Notes: generated from the letters alone by a model not told the origin. A stretch of DNA of 64,000 bases from Microplitis mediator (GCF_029852145.1 NC_079977.1:17493948-17557947); one strand, 5' to 3'; shown: positions 45,407 through 59,961, counted from the stretch's first letter. A program made the numbers and translations.

Positions 45407-46493
45407 TTTAAATTCAACGTTACAAATCGGCTTTTGCGCGGCAGTTTCAGCATGCGCGCGCCATCACTCTAGCGAGCGCGGTTTTTAAATAATTTTTTTT
45501 TACAATTAAATATCAATTAAAAAATTTGAAAACATTCTGGTGTCATCTAGACACTTCAAAGAATATGATTTCGCGGTAATAAAAGTTGCATCACCATTTT
45601 TCAAAAAGTTATTCAATTGTTAATCAACATTTTTTTTACAGGTTTGTGTTGTCATAAAAGGCGGCATAAAAGTTTAAATAATTAATCTATAAATTTTTTG
45701 TTTCTTGGTGCCCTTTTAATAAACATACTTAACAAGATGACAGTATGAAAGTTTATACAATATTTTGATTTCATTAATTAAAATTAAAAAATTTTTGTAA
45801 AGTCATACCCAGGGAGAAAAGTACGACGGGCCCAGGCTTGGCTTGGTATGACTGTGAAATGATAACATTGGGCCAGACCTGGTTGCCAGTCTTGGCCCTG
45901 ACTTTTTTGCCAGACCTTGCCCAAGCCTCGAAGAAAAAATAAATTTTATTATTATTAACTTCGTAGAATTTATGATCATTAACGTTTAAACTATCCAAAG
46001 GAGGTAAATGATGTGAAAAAAAATCGGTGAAAATTCTGCTGGGCTCCAGGCACCCTTATGGTTTTAGTAACGCGATATAAAATTTGTACATATTTTTTGA
46101 TTTTCATCATCGTCCCAACTTGAGTATAATTTGAAATAAAAATATTGATATGGATTTAAATTTCTTGTTGGCTAGATTTATATGCCAGTGTAAATTCAAT
46201 TTATTATAAAAAGTCCACTTACATTTATCAAATTTCATAGTGATGCAATTTCTCGATTCTAATTAGTTAAAATTAAGAATGAAGAGAGAAAATAATATCG
46301 TCATGATTGGTTCTTTTTAAGGAGTCAGGGTAAACTTAACCTCTCTGGTAATTGGTCAAATTTTAGTGGAGGGGGTGATCCGTGTTTATATATGAGTCAG
46401 ACGGTCAGTAGCAGTCATTACGCTCGAAACGTTGCGCTGTACCCCTCGCAAGTTACATTCTTCATTTATTGACGATCGAGTGTTTGACACATC

Positions 46494-46946
46494 ATGGACT
46501 GTAATTTTCAAAATTCAACGTACACAACTGTACACTCCTTCGAACTGGAGTACTTCGACGAACTCCTCTTCATTAACGATGCTGGGACAGTTAGTCCGAT
46601 GTTTATAGAGTTTTCTTCAGGTTTACACGTCAACGACGTTTGGAGCTTCAAAGTAGAGGTTAGCCACGACGAAGAAGATGAACATTGGATCACCTTGGGG
46701 ATCCTTCCATTGAAATCGGAGCATTCCGAAATCAGCTTCGAGCTCGAATGCCGTGTGGTGGATGAGGAAGGTAACCTACTGCGACTGCCAGCAAAAATAC
46801 AACCTTTCAAAGACTACGACAATTACGTATATCTCGGGGGTTTCTTCAAACGAAATGACCCCGACTTATTGCGTCTACTGGTGGACGGGAATTTAATTTT
46901 ACAGATAGAGCTGACTGTTCTTCTAGGCGACGATGCAGATAATTAG
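46494..46946 (+). CDS. MATH-domain-only protein A (U5 copy)
   Basis: Same protein. TATA 46387-46394, initiator A 46417. The LINE and the captured promoter lie upstream on the other strand. Confidence 0.72.
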   Translation: MDCNFQNSTYTTVHSFELEYFDELLFINDAGTVSPMFIEFSSGLHVNDVWSFKVEVSHDEEDEHWITLGILPLKSEHSEISFELECRVVDEEGNLLRLPAKIQPFKDYDNYVYLGGFFKRNDPDLLRLLVDGNLILQIELTVLLGDDADN

Positions 46947-46978
46947 ATACTCAAGTTCCCGAACTTTGAGTTGAAAAC

Positions 46979-46994
46979 GGCCCTTTTCAGGGCC
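46979..46994 (+). terminator. Histone-type 3' stem-loop, gene A (U5)
   Basis: Unchanged hairpin 32 nt after the stop. Confidence 0.8.
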
Positions 46995-47432
46995 ACCAAA
47001 TTTTTTACACGTAAAAACTAACTCAAATTTTATATATACCTGAACTCATATCCTTAGTCCAAAACTCTTCCAAAATTAATATTCATCTATTTAATGCCTA
47101 ATAAAGATAATTAATCTAAATCTTCCCTCCAATATTTTTCCTACATTAATTCCTACTTTTCAAATTTCAGAAAACATTAAAAATTTCCAACATATATTTA
47201 TGATACAATTTCCAATTTTTTTTTTCAAACCATTTCGATCATTTATGCGCATGAAATGCTAATAAAAAACGAAAAAAAAAAAAATCATATTTTTGTTTAA
47301 ATAAAACTCTGACGTAATCAAGTTTTTTAATTTTCAGGCGAGAGTAGAGCATATCTACGCTCGCGCTTAAGGCATGCAATATATAAATTTATTATATTTT
47401 GTTTTCTTATGTCGTTGATTCAATTAAAAATA

Positions 47433-47939
47433 GGGGAGCCTGAGGCACGAAGGCCCCCTTCAAAAATTAGGTATAAAAAATTTGTCTTTTACTTTCCGTC
47501 GAGTTATGACCTCTATAATGTTTTTATCATATTTTAGGCCAATATGACATATGTGGAGCAAAATAGATCACTCGAAAAAAAAAAAACAATTTTAACGAAA
47601 AAAATATTTTTTTTTTATTTTCCGTCAAGTTAATTATTTCGTTACAATTTTTATTTTTTTTTTAATAGTCCATTCCATTCCACATATCACATATTGACCT
47701 GAAATATAATAAACATATTATAGAGGTCATAACTTGACGGAAAATAAAAAAAAAAATTTTTTTTTAATTTTTTGGAGAAAGGGGCCCTTTGTGCCCCAGC
47801 AAATAAAAATTTTTTTTTTTATTTATTGCACAATTTCGACTGATTTTTTCGAAATTGACGGAAAATAAACGAATTTGATGGTTAAAAGCCACAGAAAGAA
47901 ACAACCGGCTTAAGGGAGCCTTCGTGCCCCAACCTCCCC
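47433..47939. mobile_element. MITE1 (U5)
   Basis: Uninterrupted 507-bp form. Confidence 0.75.
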
Positions 47940-50279
47940 TATCTACATTATTATAAAGAGAATATGGATTCTTTACTTTTTATTAACAATCTAAAGCATT
48001 AAAAAATGAAATATGTACATAAAGCAATCAAGAAAATTTTATTTTTTCGATTACTTTGTTTTTTTATTGATAAAAGCTACATTTTCGTTGATTTTTTAAG
48101 TGAAAGACATAAATCATATCATTCCAAGTAAAGCATTGATACCATTAGTTCAATAATCAAAAACTTATTCAGCTGGTGCAACAAAATTAAAATTCGATAT
48201 CTCAACAGAATTTATATTAAAACCAGCGAAAATGCCAACTGATGACTATCGATTTAACCACTATGACCGTTCATTGATCGACTCTCATCATTCTAATTGA
48301 AGAACATCGACAGCCGTTTTGTCCAGTGAGACGACTTGAAGTACTGGAGAGGAATAGCGCTCTCTCCGTGGTCCGCGCTTGGAAAGTGGTCTCTCCATGG
48401 TCCGCGCCACTTAACATTCATTATTTTAAGAAATTCAAGTATAAAATTTTCATCAATCTGTATTTTTTTCAATGCCAGCTTAATAAAAACATGTAAGATA
48501 TATTTCTTCTAATAAAAGAGAGAGTGAGAGAGAAAGAGAGAGTTTTGTCTCTCAACAGAAGATTTCACTAGATTAAAGATGTGTAAGTTGATTTTTTTTT
48601 TTCCAAGCTCTGGGGGCGATCACTGGCCGGTAGTAGACCTTAAGTAGAATTAAGTTTTTTGCACATATCTGTTATCGTATGTTTTATTCAAATATTAAAA
48701 ACTATAGTATTATATAGTAACGATAATTACTCTGTTATAAGACTCAAGAAAATTTTCCTTCAACAAAGATATTTTCCAGCGGGCGGAATGAAAACCGGAA
48801 ATTTTTTGAACGAAGTAAAATAATTTCTTGAATTAAAAAAAAAATTTTTAAACCAAAATATATTTCATACTTGGTCTAATAATAGAATTACTCTTTTTTA
48901 AAGCTTGCATTTCTGAGTAAAATAAACATTTTCTTTAACCTAAGTATTACGTTACTTACTTGAACCAAGAATATATGATGTTTTGAAACAATAAACGGTA
49001 TAAACTTGAACTAACAATAAAGGGAGTTGGTTTAAAAAATGTAAACTCTTGGTTTGAGTAGTGTACTTTTTCTGACCAATCACACGAAAAATCTCAAACT
49101 AAGATTATTAGAGTCTCAGCCAGGAAAGTTCTGTCCTGAATTCATACACAGTCGCTTCCTCCTTTGCACCCTAAGAAACGAATACTACTTACTCTCTCTT
49201 TTTGTGCTGGCGCAGTAAACGAATACTAAGTCCATTTTTTTATTTTAAATAAATTAATGCAATCATACAATATTAAATAATTTCTCTATTTTTTTTTGTA
49301 CCTAAATTTGTTTTTATTAAAAAATTTTTTTATTTTTATGTCGAAATTCATTAATGAACGGATTCATATGATCCGTTCAGCATTGTGCTAAAATGTCGGA
49401 ACTAAAATTTGTCCAAATTATTGTTGATAATAATATTTAAAATCTATATTCTGTGTTTGGGATTTAAAAATGTGACTGACGATTTGGCCAGTGTGGCTCA
49501 ATATATGTAGGCAAAGTAAACGTAGCCCAACAAAAGCTGGGATGGCTTCGTTAGTAATGCTTTCGCGCGACGCTGAATCGGTCTGGATTCGATTCTTTCA
49601 CTAAGCGATAATTATTTTTCTCTATTTGTTTTATATATTTAACTCATTGCAAAACTTTCCTATCCCTTAATAATGCTTCTAATAAAGAATTTATTTATTT
49701 CACAACATTGTTCATGAAATATTTTAACAAAAAAAAAATTGTTTGGATAAAAAAATTACAAAAAAAAAAAATTTTTGGTAGCTTGATAAACTTATTTGCT
49801 TACTTGAAGAAATTTATTTCTTGGTTGAAAAATTTTTTTTTTGTTTGCGACAAAAAAAAAATTTCTTGGCCCAAGAAAGTTTGGTTTTGGTTGAAAAAAT
49901 TATTTTTCATAGTTCAAAAACTTTCTTGTTTTAGGTCAAGATATTCTTTTTTGACTAAAAAATGTAACAATTTTCAGCCAAGAAAAAAAATTTTGCGAAT
50001 TAAAAAAAAAAATGTTCTGGCTACCAAGAAAAAAATGGTTTGGGCAAAGAGAGTTTTTCTTGACTTAAAGAATTTTAGTTTCAGACTGAGAAATAATGTC
50101 TTCCACGAAGGAAATAATTTCTTGATCCAAATAATTTTTTACTTCAATAAAGTACAAAATTTCGCTTAGTTCAAGAAACAAATTTCGAAGACATATTATT
50201 TCTTGGTTCAAGATTTCCTTCTTTTCTGTGCACACCCACACACGGATGGTATTCTAAACATAGTCAGAATAGCTTCCTA

Positions 50280-51208
50280 CACGGAACGAATTTTCGTATG
50301 AATATTGCCATGTTATTTATTAAAAAAATTACTCTAAATTGAGTAATCTTGGGCCATTACGACTTTTTACTTTCGAATTACGAAATTTTACTCTTTCAGT
50401 GAGTAAAAATCAATCAGATTAATTTTTACTCACAATTACGAGTAAAAATTACACCTAGCGGCTATCTAAATAAATTCTCTCTAATTTAATTTTTACTCGT
50501 AGGTTATGATAAAAAGTTGATGATTCAATTTATAAAATTTATATTGAATCACAATAAAAATTACAATTAATAGGCTGAAATTTTCATAAAAAATCTAAAA
50601 ATCATCTAATTGCTTTAGAATATGACTTAAAATAAATGTTTTGAAAAATAATAAACAAAAAATTACCCTTATTGTGTTGAAAAAGATAAGATACAAATTT
50701 ATTTTTAATTTTAAAATAAATATTAAGTCATAGAGAGATACAGAGATCGTCTTTTTTTCCAAGCCTACGTCTGTGTGCATAACATGTAAGTTGTCGCGAG
50801 CAAAATAAAAGACATTTAATTGAAGCCGATATTAACCAAAGATTAACGGAGACTACTGAAATATTACTCTGCAGTTTAGAGTAAAAATTACTTCCATAGA
50901 TAAGAAAATTTATTTGAGTTATAAGCAGTTTTTCATCAAAAAGTTAATGGGTTTAAAAGAATGGTATATTGGGGAGTAAAAATCAATCGCATGGAGTAAA
51001 AATTAATAGATTAAGATGAGATATTCACAATAATCGATTAAATATAAGACTTTTAAAAAATTACTCAGTAGTAGAGTAAAACATGGTCTAGCAACGTTAA
51101 TATTTAAACAAAAAATATTAAATTTCAAACAAAAAATACCAATTTTTTGCAACGGCCCAGGATTACTCGAAATTACAGAGTAATTTTTATCAAAAAATTC
51201 TATCCGTG
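50280..51208. mobile_element. MITE2 (U5)
   Basis: Same ends and TA flanks as in U1. Confidence 0.65.
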
Positions 51209-51246
51209 TATAAAATATAAATAAACAATATATTAAATATAGTTTA

Positions 51247-51506
51247 CTTTTGGCCGATTTTCGTATATATTTTACATATTTTAAATATATTAAAAATATA
51301 TCTTAGAATGTATGAAAATATACAAAAAAATAAATTTTTAAAATTTTATTTTCTATGTTGGTGATAACCTCAAAAATATATTACTAATATATTTTTTTTA
51401 TATTACCATACCTATATTTTTTTTATATTTTAAATATAAAAAAAATATTTTTTTTGTATATTTTATATATTCTAAGATATTTAAAATATATAAAATCGGC
51501 TAAAAG
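51247..51506. mobile_element. MITE3 (U5, short allele)
   Basis: Short form, yet linked to Asn122 of gene B: an intermediate between the U4 and U6 haplotypes. Confidence 0.55.
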
Positions 51507-52155
51507 TTAGTTATTTAAAATATATTTTTTATAGAACGATTTTTAATTGTTTTTGTCGATATATACTATTACATATAAAGAAAATCTTCTCGAGCTCCTT
51601 GAGGTCGAAAACATTGTTGTGAATACTCGAAGAGCTCGAAAACAGCGGGAAGATTTAGGGCTGGCCCGTAGGGTCAACCGATAGACAGATTTTTTTTATA
51701 AGTTTTAGGTTTGAAAAAAAATTGGAAATTTTAAGACGGCTAAATCGTATATCATAAGCATATGTTGGAAATTTTTTGACATTTGAAAAGTAGGCATTAA
51801 TGTGGGAAAAATATTGTAGGGAAGATTTATATTAATTATTATGATCCTGAAGTTAGCAGACATTTGAAAATTTTTGTTTTTCAACAAATTAATTGCAAAA
51901 AAATAAAATAAAAATATGCACATGTAGAAAATTAAAATAACTACAGGTGCAATTTTTTCAAATATTTTTTTTTTATGATTTATCATCTAAAAAAAAAATC
52001 CAAAAATTATTAGATGTCTGTTAACTTCAGTATCATTAATTATCTTTATTAGGCATTAAATAAATAAATATTAATTTTGGATGAGTTTTGGACAAAAGAT
52101 ATGAGTTGAGGTATGTATAAAACTTGAGTTAGTGTTTACGTGTAAAAAATTTGGT

Positions 52156-52171
52156 GGCCCTGAAAAGGGCC
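52156..52171 (-). terminator. Histone-type 3' stem-loop, gene B (U5)
   Basis: Unchanged hairpin 32 nt after the gene B stop. Confidence 0.8.
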
Positions 52172-52203
52172 GTTTTCAACTCAAAGTTCGGAAACTTGAG
52201 TAT

Positions 52204-52656
52204 CTAATTATCTGCATCGTCGCCTAGAAAAACGGTCAGCTGTATCTGTAAAATTAGATTTCCATCCACCAGTAGACGCAATAAGTCGGGGTCATTTCGT
52301 TTGAAGAAATCTCCGAGGTTTATGTAATTTTCGTAGTCGTAGAAAGGATCTATATTTCTAGGCAGTCTCAGTAGGTTACCTTCCTCATCCACTACACAGC
52401 ATTCGAGTTCGAAGCTGAGTTTGGAATGCTCCGATTTGAATGGAAGGAACCCCCAGGATATCCAGTGTTCATCTTCTTCGTCGTGGCTAACCTCCACTTT
52501 GAAGCCCCAAACGTCGTTAACGTCGACGGGTGAACAAAACATCTCGTATATCGGAGTAATTGTCCCAGTCTCGTTGGTGAAGAGAAGTTTATCGAAGTCA
52601 TCCACCACAAACATGCATGCACTTGTCCACCTTAATTTTTGAAAACCACAGTCCAT
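52204..52656 (-). CDS. MATH-domain-only protein B (U5 copy, Asn122)
   Basis: Asn122 and promoter-T form. TATA 52756-52763 (complement), initiator A 52733. It shows the uninterrupted promoter that the LINE hit in U4. Confidence 0.72.
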   Translation of the reverse strand: MDCGFQKLRWTSACMFVVDDFDKLLFTNETGTITPIYEMFCSPVDVNDVWGFKVEVSHDEEDEHWISWGFLPFKSEHSKLSFELECCVVDEEGNLLRLPRNIDPFYDYENYINLGDFFKRNDPDLLRLLVDGNLILQIQLTVFLGDDADN

Positions 52657-53095
52657 GATGATTCAGGCAATTGATCGTCACTAAATAAAGAATTTAACTT
52701 GCGAGGCGTACAGCGCAACGTTTCGAGCGTTATGACTGCTATACTGACCGTGTGGCTTATATAATATGAACACGGATCACCCCCTCTACTAAATTTTGAC
52801 TAACTACCAGAATGGTAAATTTTACCCCCACTCCTTAAAAATGACCAATCATGACGATCTTATTTTCTCTCTTCATTCTCAATTTTAACTAATCAAAATC
52901 GAGGAATTGCATCACTATGAAATATGATCAATGTAAGTGGACTTTTTATAATAAATTGAATTTACACTGGCATGTAAATCCAGCCAACAAGAAACTTAAA
53001 TCCATATTAATATTTTTATTTTAAATTATACTCAAGTTGGGACGATGATGAAAATAAATAAATAAGTACAAATTTTATATCTCGTTACTAGAAAC

Positions 53096-53212
53096 TTGTT
53101 TCTTCTATACATAAATGACATTCCCAAGCATCCAAAAACATCTCTTGCTCTATTTGCTGACGATACAGCCATCTATAGTTCATCATACAGTAAAGACATA
53201 ATAGTCAATTAA
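53096..53212 (+). pseudogene. Fossil RT fragment (U5)
   Basis: Same fragment and frame. Confidence 0.75.
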
Positions 53213-54299
53213 TTTAAATTCAACGTTACAAATCGGCTTTTGCGCGGCAGTTTCAGCATGCGCGCGCCATCACTCTAGCGAGCGCGGTTTTTAAATAATT
53301 TTTTTTTACAATTAAATATCAATTAAAAAATTTGAAAACATTCTGGTGTCATCTAGACACTTCAAAGAATATGATTTCGCGGTAATAAAAGTTGCATCAC
53401 CATTTTTCAAAAAGTTATTCAATTGTTAATCAACATTTTTTTTACAGGTTTGTGTTGTCATAAAAGGCGGCATAAAAGTTTAAATAATTAATCTATGAAT
53501 TTTTTGTTTCTTGGTGCCCATTTAATAAACATACTTAACAAGATGACAGTATGAAAGTTTATACAATATTTTGATTTCATTAATTAAAATTAAAAAATTT
53601 TTTTAAAGTCATACCCAGGGAGAAAAGTACGACGGGCCCAGGCTTGGCTTGGTATGACTGTGAAATGATAACATTGGGCCAGACCTGGTTGCCAGTCTTG
53701 GCCCTGACTTTTTTGCCAGACCTTGCCCAAGCCTCGAAGAAAAAATAAATTTTATTATTATTAACTTCGTAGAATTTATGATCATTAACGTTTAAACTAT
53801 CCAAAGGAGGTAAATGATGTGAAAAAAAATCGGTGAAAATTCTGCTGGGCTCCAGGCACCCTTATGGTTTTAGTAACGCGATATAAAATTTGTACATATT
53901 TTTTGATTTTCATCATCGTCCCAACTTGAGTATAATTTGAAATAAAAATATTGATATGGATTTAAATTTCTTGTTGGCTAGATTTATATGCCAGTGTAAA
54001 TTCAATTTATTATAAAAAGTCCACTTACATTTATCAAATTTCATAGTGATGCAATTTCTCGATTCTAATTAGTTAAAATTAAGAATGAAGAGAGAAAATA
54101 ATATCGTCATGATTGGTTCTTTTTAAGGAGTCAGGGTAAACTTAACCTCTCTGGTAATTGGTCAAATTTTAGTGGAGGGGGTGATCCGTGTTTATATATG
54201 AGTCAGACGGTCAGTAGCAGTCATTACGCTCGAAACGTTGCGCTGTACCCCTCGCAAGTTACATTCTTCATTTATTGACGATCGAGTGTTTGACACATC

Positions 54300-54752
54300 A
54301 TGGACTGTAATTTTCAAAATTCAACGTACACAACTGTACACTCCTTCGAACTGGAGTACTTCGACGAACTCCTCTTCATTAACGATGCTGGGACAGTTAG
54401 TCCGATGTTTATAGAGTTTTCTTCAGGTTTACACGTCAACGACGTTTGGAGCTTCAAAGTAGAGGTTAGCCACGACGAAGAAGATGAACATTGGATCACC
54501 TTGGGGATCCTTCCATTGAAATCGGAGCATTCCGAAATCAGCTTCGAGCTCGAATGCCGTGTGGTGGATGAGGAAGGTAACCTACTGCGACTGCCAGCAA
54601 AAATACAACCTTTCAAAGACTACGACAATTACGTATATCTCGGGGGTTTCTTCAAACGAAATGACCCCGACTTATTGCGTCTACTGGTGGACGGGAATTT
54701 AATTTTACAGATAGAGCTGACTGTTCTTCTAGGCGACGATGCAGATAATTAG
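54300..54752 (+). CDS. MATH-domain-only protein A (U6 copy)
   Basis: Same protein. TATA 54193-54200, initiator A 54223. Its divergent partner is gene B of U5. Confidence 0.72.
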   Translation: MDCNFQNSTYTTVHSFELEYFDELLFINDAGTVSPMFIEFSSGLHVNDVWSFKVEVSHDEEDEHWITLGILPLKSEHSEISFELECRVVDEEGNLLRLPAKIQPFKDYDNYVYLGGFFKRNDPDLLRLLVDGNLILQIELTVLLGDDADN

Positions 54753-54784
54753 ATACTCAAGTTCCCGAACTTTGAGTTGAAAAC

Positions 54785-54800
54785 GGCCCTTTTCAGGGCC
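54785..54800 (+). terminator. Histone-type 3' stem-loop, gene A (U6)
   Basis: Unchanged hairpin 32 nt after the stop. Confidence 0.8.
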
Positions 54801-55238
54801 ACCAAATTTTTTACACGTAAAAACTAACTCAAATTTTATATATACCTGAACTCATATCCTTAGTCCAAAACTCTTCCAAAATTAATATTCATCTATTTAA
54901 TGCCTAATAAAGATAATTAATCTAAATCTTCCCTCCAATATTTTTCCTACATTAATTCCTACTTTTCAAATTTCAGAAAACATTAAAAATTTCCAACATA
55001 TATTTATGATACAATTTCCAATTTTTTTTTTCAAACCATTTCGATCATTTATGCGCATGAAATGCTAATAAAAAACGAAAAAAAAAAAAATCATATTTTT
55101 GTTTAAATAAAACTCTGACGTAATCAAGTTTTTTAATTTTCAGGCGAGAGTAGAGCATATCTACGCTCGCGCTTAAGGCATGCAATATATAAATTTATTA
55201 TATTTTGTTTTCTTATGTCGTTGATTCAATTAAAAATA

Positions 55239-55745
55239 GGGGAGCCTGAGGCACGAAGGCCCCCTTCAAAAATTAGGTATAAAAAATTTGTCTTTTACTT
55301 TCCGTCGAGTTATGACCTCTATAATGTTTTTATCATATTTTAGGCCAATATGACATATGTGGAGCAAAATAGATCACTCGAAAAAAAAAAAACAATTTTA
55401 ACGAAAAAAATATTTTTTTTTTATTTTCCGTCAAGTTAATTATTTCGTTACAATTTTTATTTTTTTTTTAATAGTCCATTCCATTCCACATATCACATAT
55501 TGACCTGAAATATAATAAACATATTATAGAGGTCATAACTTGACGGAAAATAAAAAAAAAAATTTTTTTTTAATTTTTTGGAGAAAGGGGCCCTTTGTGC
55601 CCCAGCAAATAAAAATTTTTTTTTTTATTTATTGCACAATTTCGACTGATTTTTTCGAAATTGACGGAAAATAAACGAATTTGATGGTTAAAAGCCACAG
55701 AAAGAAACAACCGGCTTAAGGGAGCCTTCGTGCCCCAACCTCCCC
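55239..55745. mobile_element. MITE1 (U6)
   Basis: Uninterrupted 507-bp form. Confidence 0.75.
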
Positions 55746-58085
55746 TATCTACATTATTATAAAGAGAATATGGATTCTTTACTTTTTATTAACAATCTAA
55801 AGCATTAAAAAATGAAATATGTACATAAAGCAATCAAGAAAATTTTATTTTTTCGATTACTTTGTTTTTTTATTGATAAAAGCTACATTTTCGTTGATTT
55901 TTTAAGTGAAAGACATAAATCATATCATTCCAAGTAAAGCATTGATACCATTAGTTCAATAATCAAAAACTTATTCAGCTGGTGCAACAAAATTAAAATT
56001 CGATATCTCAACAGAATTTATATTAAAACCAGCGAAAATGCCAACTGATGACTATCGATTTAACCACTATGACCGTTCATTGATCGACTCTCATCATTCT
56101 AATTGAAGAACATCGACAGCCGTTTTGTCCAGTGAGACGACTTGAAGTACTGGAGAGGAATAGCGCTCTCTCCGTGGTCCGCGCTTGGAAAGTGGTCTCT
56201 CCATGGTCCGCGCCACTTAACATTCATTATTTTAAGAAATTCAAGTATAAAATTTTCATCAATCTGTATTTTTTTCAATGCCAGCTTAATAAAAACATGT
56301 AAGATATATTTCTTCTAATAAAAGAGAGAGTGAGAGAGAAAGAGAGAGTTTTGTCTCTCAACAGAAGATTTCACTAGATTAAAGATGTGTAAGTTGATTT
56401 TTTTTTTTCCAAGCTCTGGGGGCGATCACTGGCCGGTAGTAGACCTTAAGTAGAATTAAGTTTTTTGCACATATCTGTTATCGTATGTTTTATTCAAATA
56501 TTAAAAACTATAGTATTATATAGTAACGATAATTACTCTGTTATAAGACTCAAGAAAATTTTCCTTCAACAAAGATATTTTCCAGCGGGCGGAATGAAAA
56601 CCGGAAATTTTTTGAACGAAGTAAAATAATTTCTTGAATTAAAAAAAAAATTTTTAAACCAAAATATATTTCATACTTGGTCTAATAATAGAATTACTCT
56701 TTTTTAAAGCTTGCATTTCTGAGTAAAATAAACATTTTCTTTAACCTAAGTATTACGTTACTTACTTGAACCAAGAATATATGATGTTTTGAAACAATAA
56801 ACGGTATAAACTTGAACTAACAATAAAGGGAGTTGGTTTAAAAAATGTAAACTCTTGGTTTGAGTAGTGTACTTTTTCTGACCAATCACACGAAAAATCT
56901 CAAACTAAGATTATTAGAGTCTCAGCCAGGAAAGTTCTGTCCTGAATTCATACACAGTCGCTTCCTCCTTTGCACCCTAAGAAACGAATACTACTTACTC
57001 TCTCTTTTTGTGCTGGCGCAGTAAACGAATACTAAGTCCATTTTTTTATTTTAAATAAATTAATGCAATCATACAATATTAAATAATTTCTCTATTTTTT
57101 TTTGTACCTAAATTTGTTTTTATTAAAAAATTTTTTTATTTTTATGTCGAAATTCATTAATGAACGGATTCATATGATCCGTTCAGCATTGTGCTAAAAT
57201 GTCGGAACTAAAATTTGTCCAAATTATTGTTGATAATAATATTTAAAATCTATATTCTGTGTTTGGGATTTAAAAATGTGACTGACGATTTGGCCAGTGT
57301 GGCTCAATATATGTAGGCAAAGTAAACGTAGCCCAACAAAAGCTGGGATGGCTTCGTTAGTAATGCTTTCGCGCGACGCTGAATCGGTCTGGATTCGATT
57401 CTTTCACTAAGCGATAATTATTTTTCTCTATTTGTTTTATATATTTAACTCATTGCAAAACTTTCCTATCCCTTAATAATGCTTCTAATAAAGAATTTAT
57501 TTATTTCACAACATTGTTCATGAAATATTTTAACAAAAAAAAAATTGTTTGGATAAAAAAATTACAAAAAAAAAAAATTTTTGGTAGCTTGATAAACTTA
57601 TTTGCTTACTTGAAGAAATTTATTTCTTGGTTGAAAAATTTTTTTTTTGTTTGCGACAAAAAAAAAATTTCTTGGCCCAAGAAAGTTTGGTTTTGGTTGA
57701 AAAAATTATTTTTCATAGTTCAAAAACTTTCTTGTTTTAGGTCAAGATATTCTTTTTTGACTAAAAAATGTAACAATTTTCAGCCAAGAAAAAAAATTTT
57801 GCGAATTAAAAAAAAAAATGTTCTGGCTACCAAGAAAAAAATGGTTTGGGCAAAGAGAGTTTTTCTTGACTTAAAGAATTTTAGTTTCAGACTGAGAAAT
57901 AATGTCTTCCACGAAGGAAATAATTTCTTGATCCAAATAATTTTTTACTTCAATAAAGTACAAAATTTCGCTTAGTTCAAGAAACAAATTTCGAAGACAT
58001 ATTATTTCTTGGTTCAAGATTTCCTTCTTTTCTGTGCACACCCACACACGGATGGTATTCTAAACATAGTCAGAATAGCTTCCTA

Positions 58086-59014
58086 CACGGAACGAATTTT
58101 CGTATGAATATTGCCATGTTATTTATTAAAAAAATTACTCTAAATTGAGTAATCTTGGGCCATTACGACTTTTTACTTTCGAATTACGAAATTTTACTCT
58201 TTCAGTGAGTAAAAATCAATCAGATTAATTTTTACTCACAATTACGAGTAAAAATTACACCTAGCGGCTATCTAAATAAATTCTCTCTAATTTAATTTTT
58301 ACTCGTAGGTTATGATAAAAAGTTGATGATTCAATTTATAAAATTTATATTGAATCACAATAAAAATTACAATTAATAGGCTGAAATTTTCATAAAAAAT
58401 CTAAAAATCATCTAATTGCTTTAGAATATGACTTAAAATAAATGTTTTGAAAAATAATAAACAAAAAATTACCCTTATTGTGTTGAAAAAGATAAGATAC
58501 AAATTTATTTTTAATTTTAAAATAAATATTAAGTCATAGAGAGATACAGAGATCGTCTTTTTTTCCAAGCCTACGTCTGTGTGCATAACATGTAAGTTGT
58601 CGCGAGCAAAATAAAAGACATTTAATTGAAGCCGATATTAACCAAAGATTAACGGAGACTACTGAAATATTACTCTGCAGTTTAGAGTAAAAATTACTTC
58701 CATAGATAAGAAAATTTATTTGAGTTATAAGCAGTTTTTCATCAAAAAGTTAATGGGTTTAAAAGAATGGTATATTGGGGAGTAAAAATCAATCGCATGG
58801 AGTAAAAATTAATAGATTAAGATGAGATATTCACAATAATCGATTAAATATAAGACTTTTAAAAAATTACTCAGTAGTAGAGTAAAACATGGTCTAGCAA
58901 CGTTAATATTTAAACAAAAAATATTAAATTTCAAACAAAAAATACCAATTTTTTGCAACGGCCCAGGATTACTCGAAATTACAGAGTAATTTTTATCAAA
59001 AAATTCTATCCGTG
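58086..59014. mobile_element. MITE2 (U6)
   Basis: Same ends and TA flanks as in U1. Confidence 0.65.
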
Positions 59015-59052
59015 TATAAAATATAAATAAACAATATATTAAATATAGTTTA

Positions 59053-59312
59053 CTTTTGGCCGATTTTCGTATATATTTTACATATTTTAAATATATTAAA
59101 AATATATCTTAGAATGTATGAAAATATACAAAAAAATAAATTTTTAAAATTTTATTTTCTATGTTGGTGATAACCTCAAAAATATATTACTAATATATTT
59201 TTTTTATATTACCATACCTATATTTTTTTTATATTTTAAATATAAAAAAAATATTTTTTTTGTATATTTTATATATTCTAAGATATTTAAAATATATAAA
59301 ATCGGCTAAAAG
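59053..59312. mobile_element. MITE3 (U6, short allele)
   Basis: Short form, here linked to Ser122. Confidence 0.55.
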
Positions 59313-59961
59313 TTAGTTATTTAAAATATATTTTTTATAGAACGATTTTTAATTGTTTTTGTCGATATATACTATTACATATAAAGAAAATCTTCTCGAG
59401 CTCCTTGAGGTCGAAAACATTGTTGTGAATACTCGAAGAGCTCGAAAACAGCGGGAAGATTTAGGGCTGGCCCGTAGGGTCAACCGATAGACAGATTTTT
59501 TTTATAAGTTTTAGGTTTGAAAAAAAATTGGAAATTTTAAGACGGCTAAATCGTATATCATAAGCATATGTTGGAAATTTTTTGACATTTGAAAAGTAGG
59601 CATTAATGTGGGAAAAATATTGTAGGGAAGATTTATATTAATTATTATGATCCTGAAGTTAGCAGACATTTGAAAATTTTTGTTTTTCAACAAATTAATT
59701 GCAAAAAAATAAAATAAAAATATGCACATGTAGAAAATTAAAATAACTACAGGTGCAATTTTTTCAAATATTTTTTTTTTATGATTTATCATCTAAAAAA
59801 AAAATCCAAAAATTATTAGATGTCTGTTAACTTCAGTATCATTAATTATCTTTATTAGGCATTAAATAAATAAATATTAATTTTGGATGAGTTTTGGACA
59901 AAAGATATGAGTTGAGGTATGTATAAAACTTGAGTTAGTGTTTACGTGTAAAAAATTTGGT

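Larger units (their letters stand above)
33198..45433. repeat. Array unit 4 (U4), split by a LINE
   Basis: 12,236 bp = a 7,818-bp unit plus a 4,406-bp LINE and its 12-bp duplication. Gene-free left spacer 33198-33828; arms 33829-34999 and 39486-45284; MITE1 35197-35703; gene-free stretch 35704-38041; MITE2 38044-38972; MITE3 39011-39282 in the long form shared with U1. Confidence 0.9.
45434..53239. repeat. Array unit 5 (U5), basic 7,806-bp form
   Basis: Gene-free left spacer 45434-46064; arms 46065-47235 and 51710-53090; MITE1 47433-47939; gene-free stretch 47940-50277; MITE2 50280-51208; MITE3 51247-51506 short form. One private change near 45797 (TTTTTGTAAAG). Confidence 0.9.
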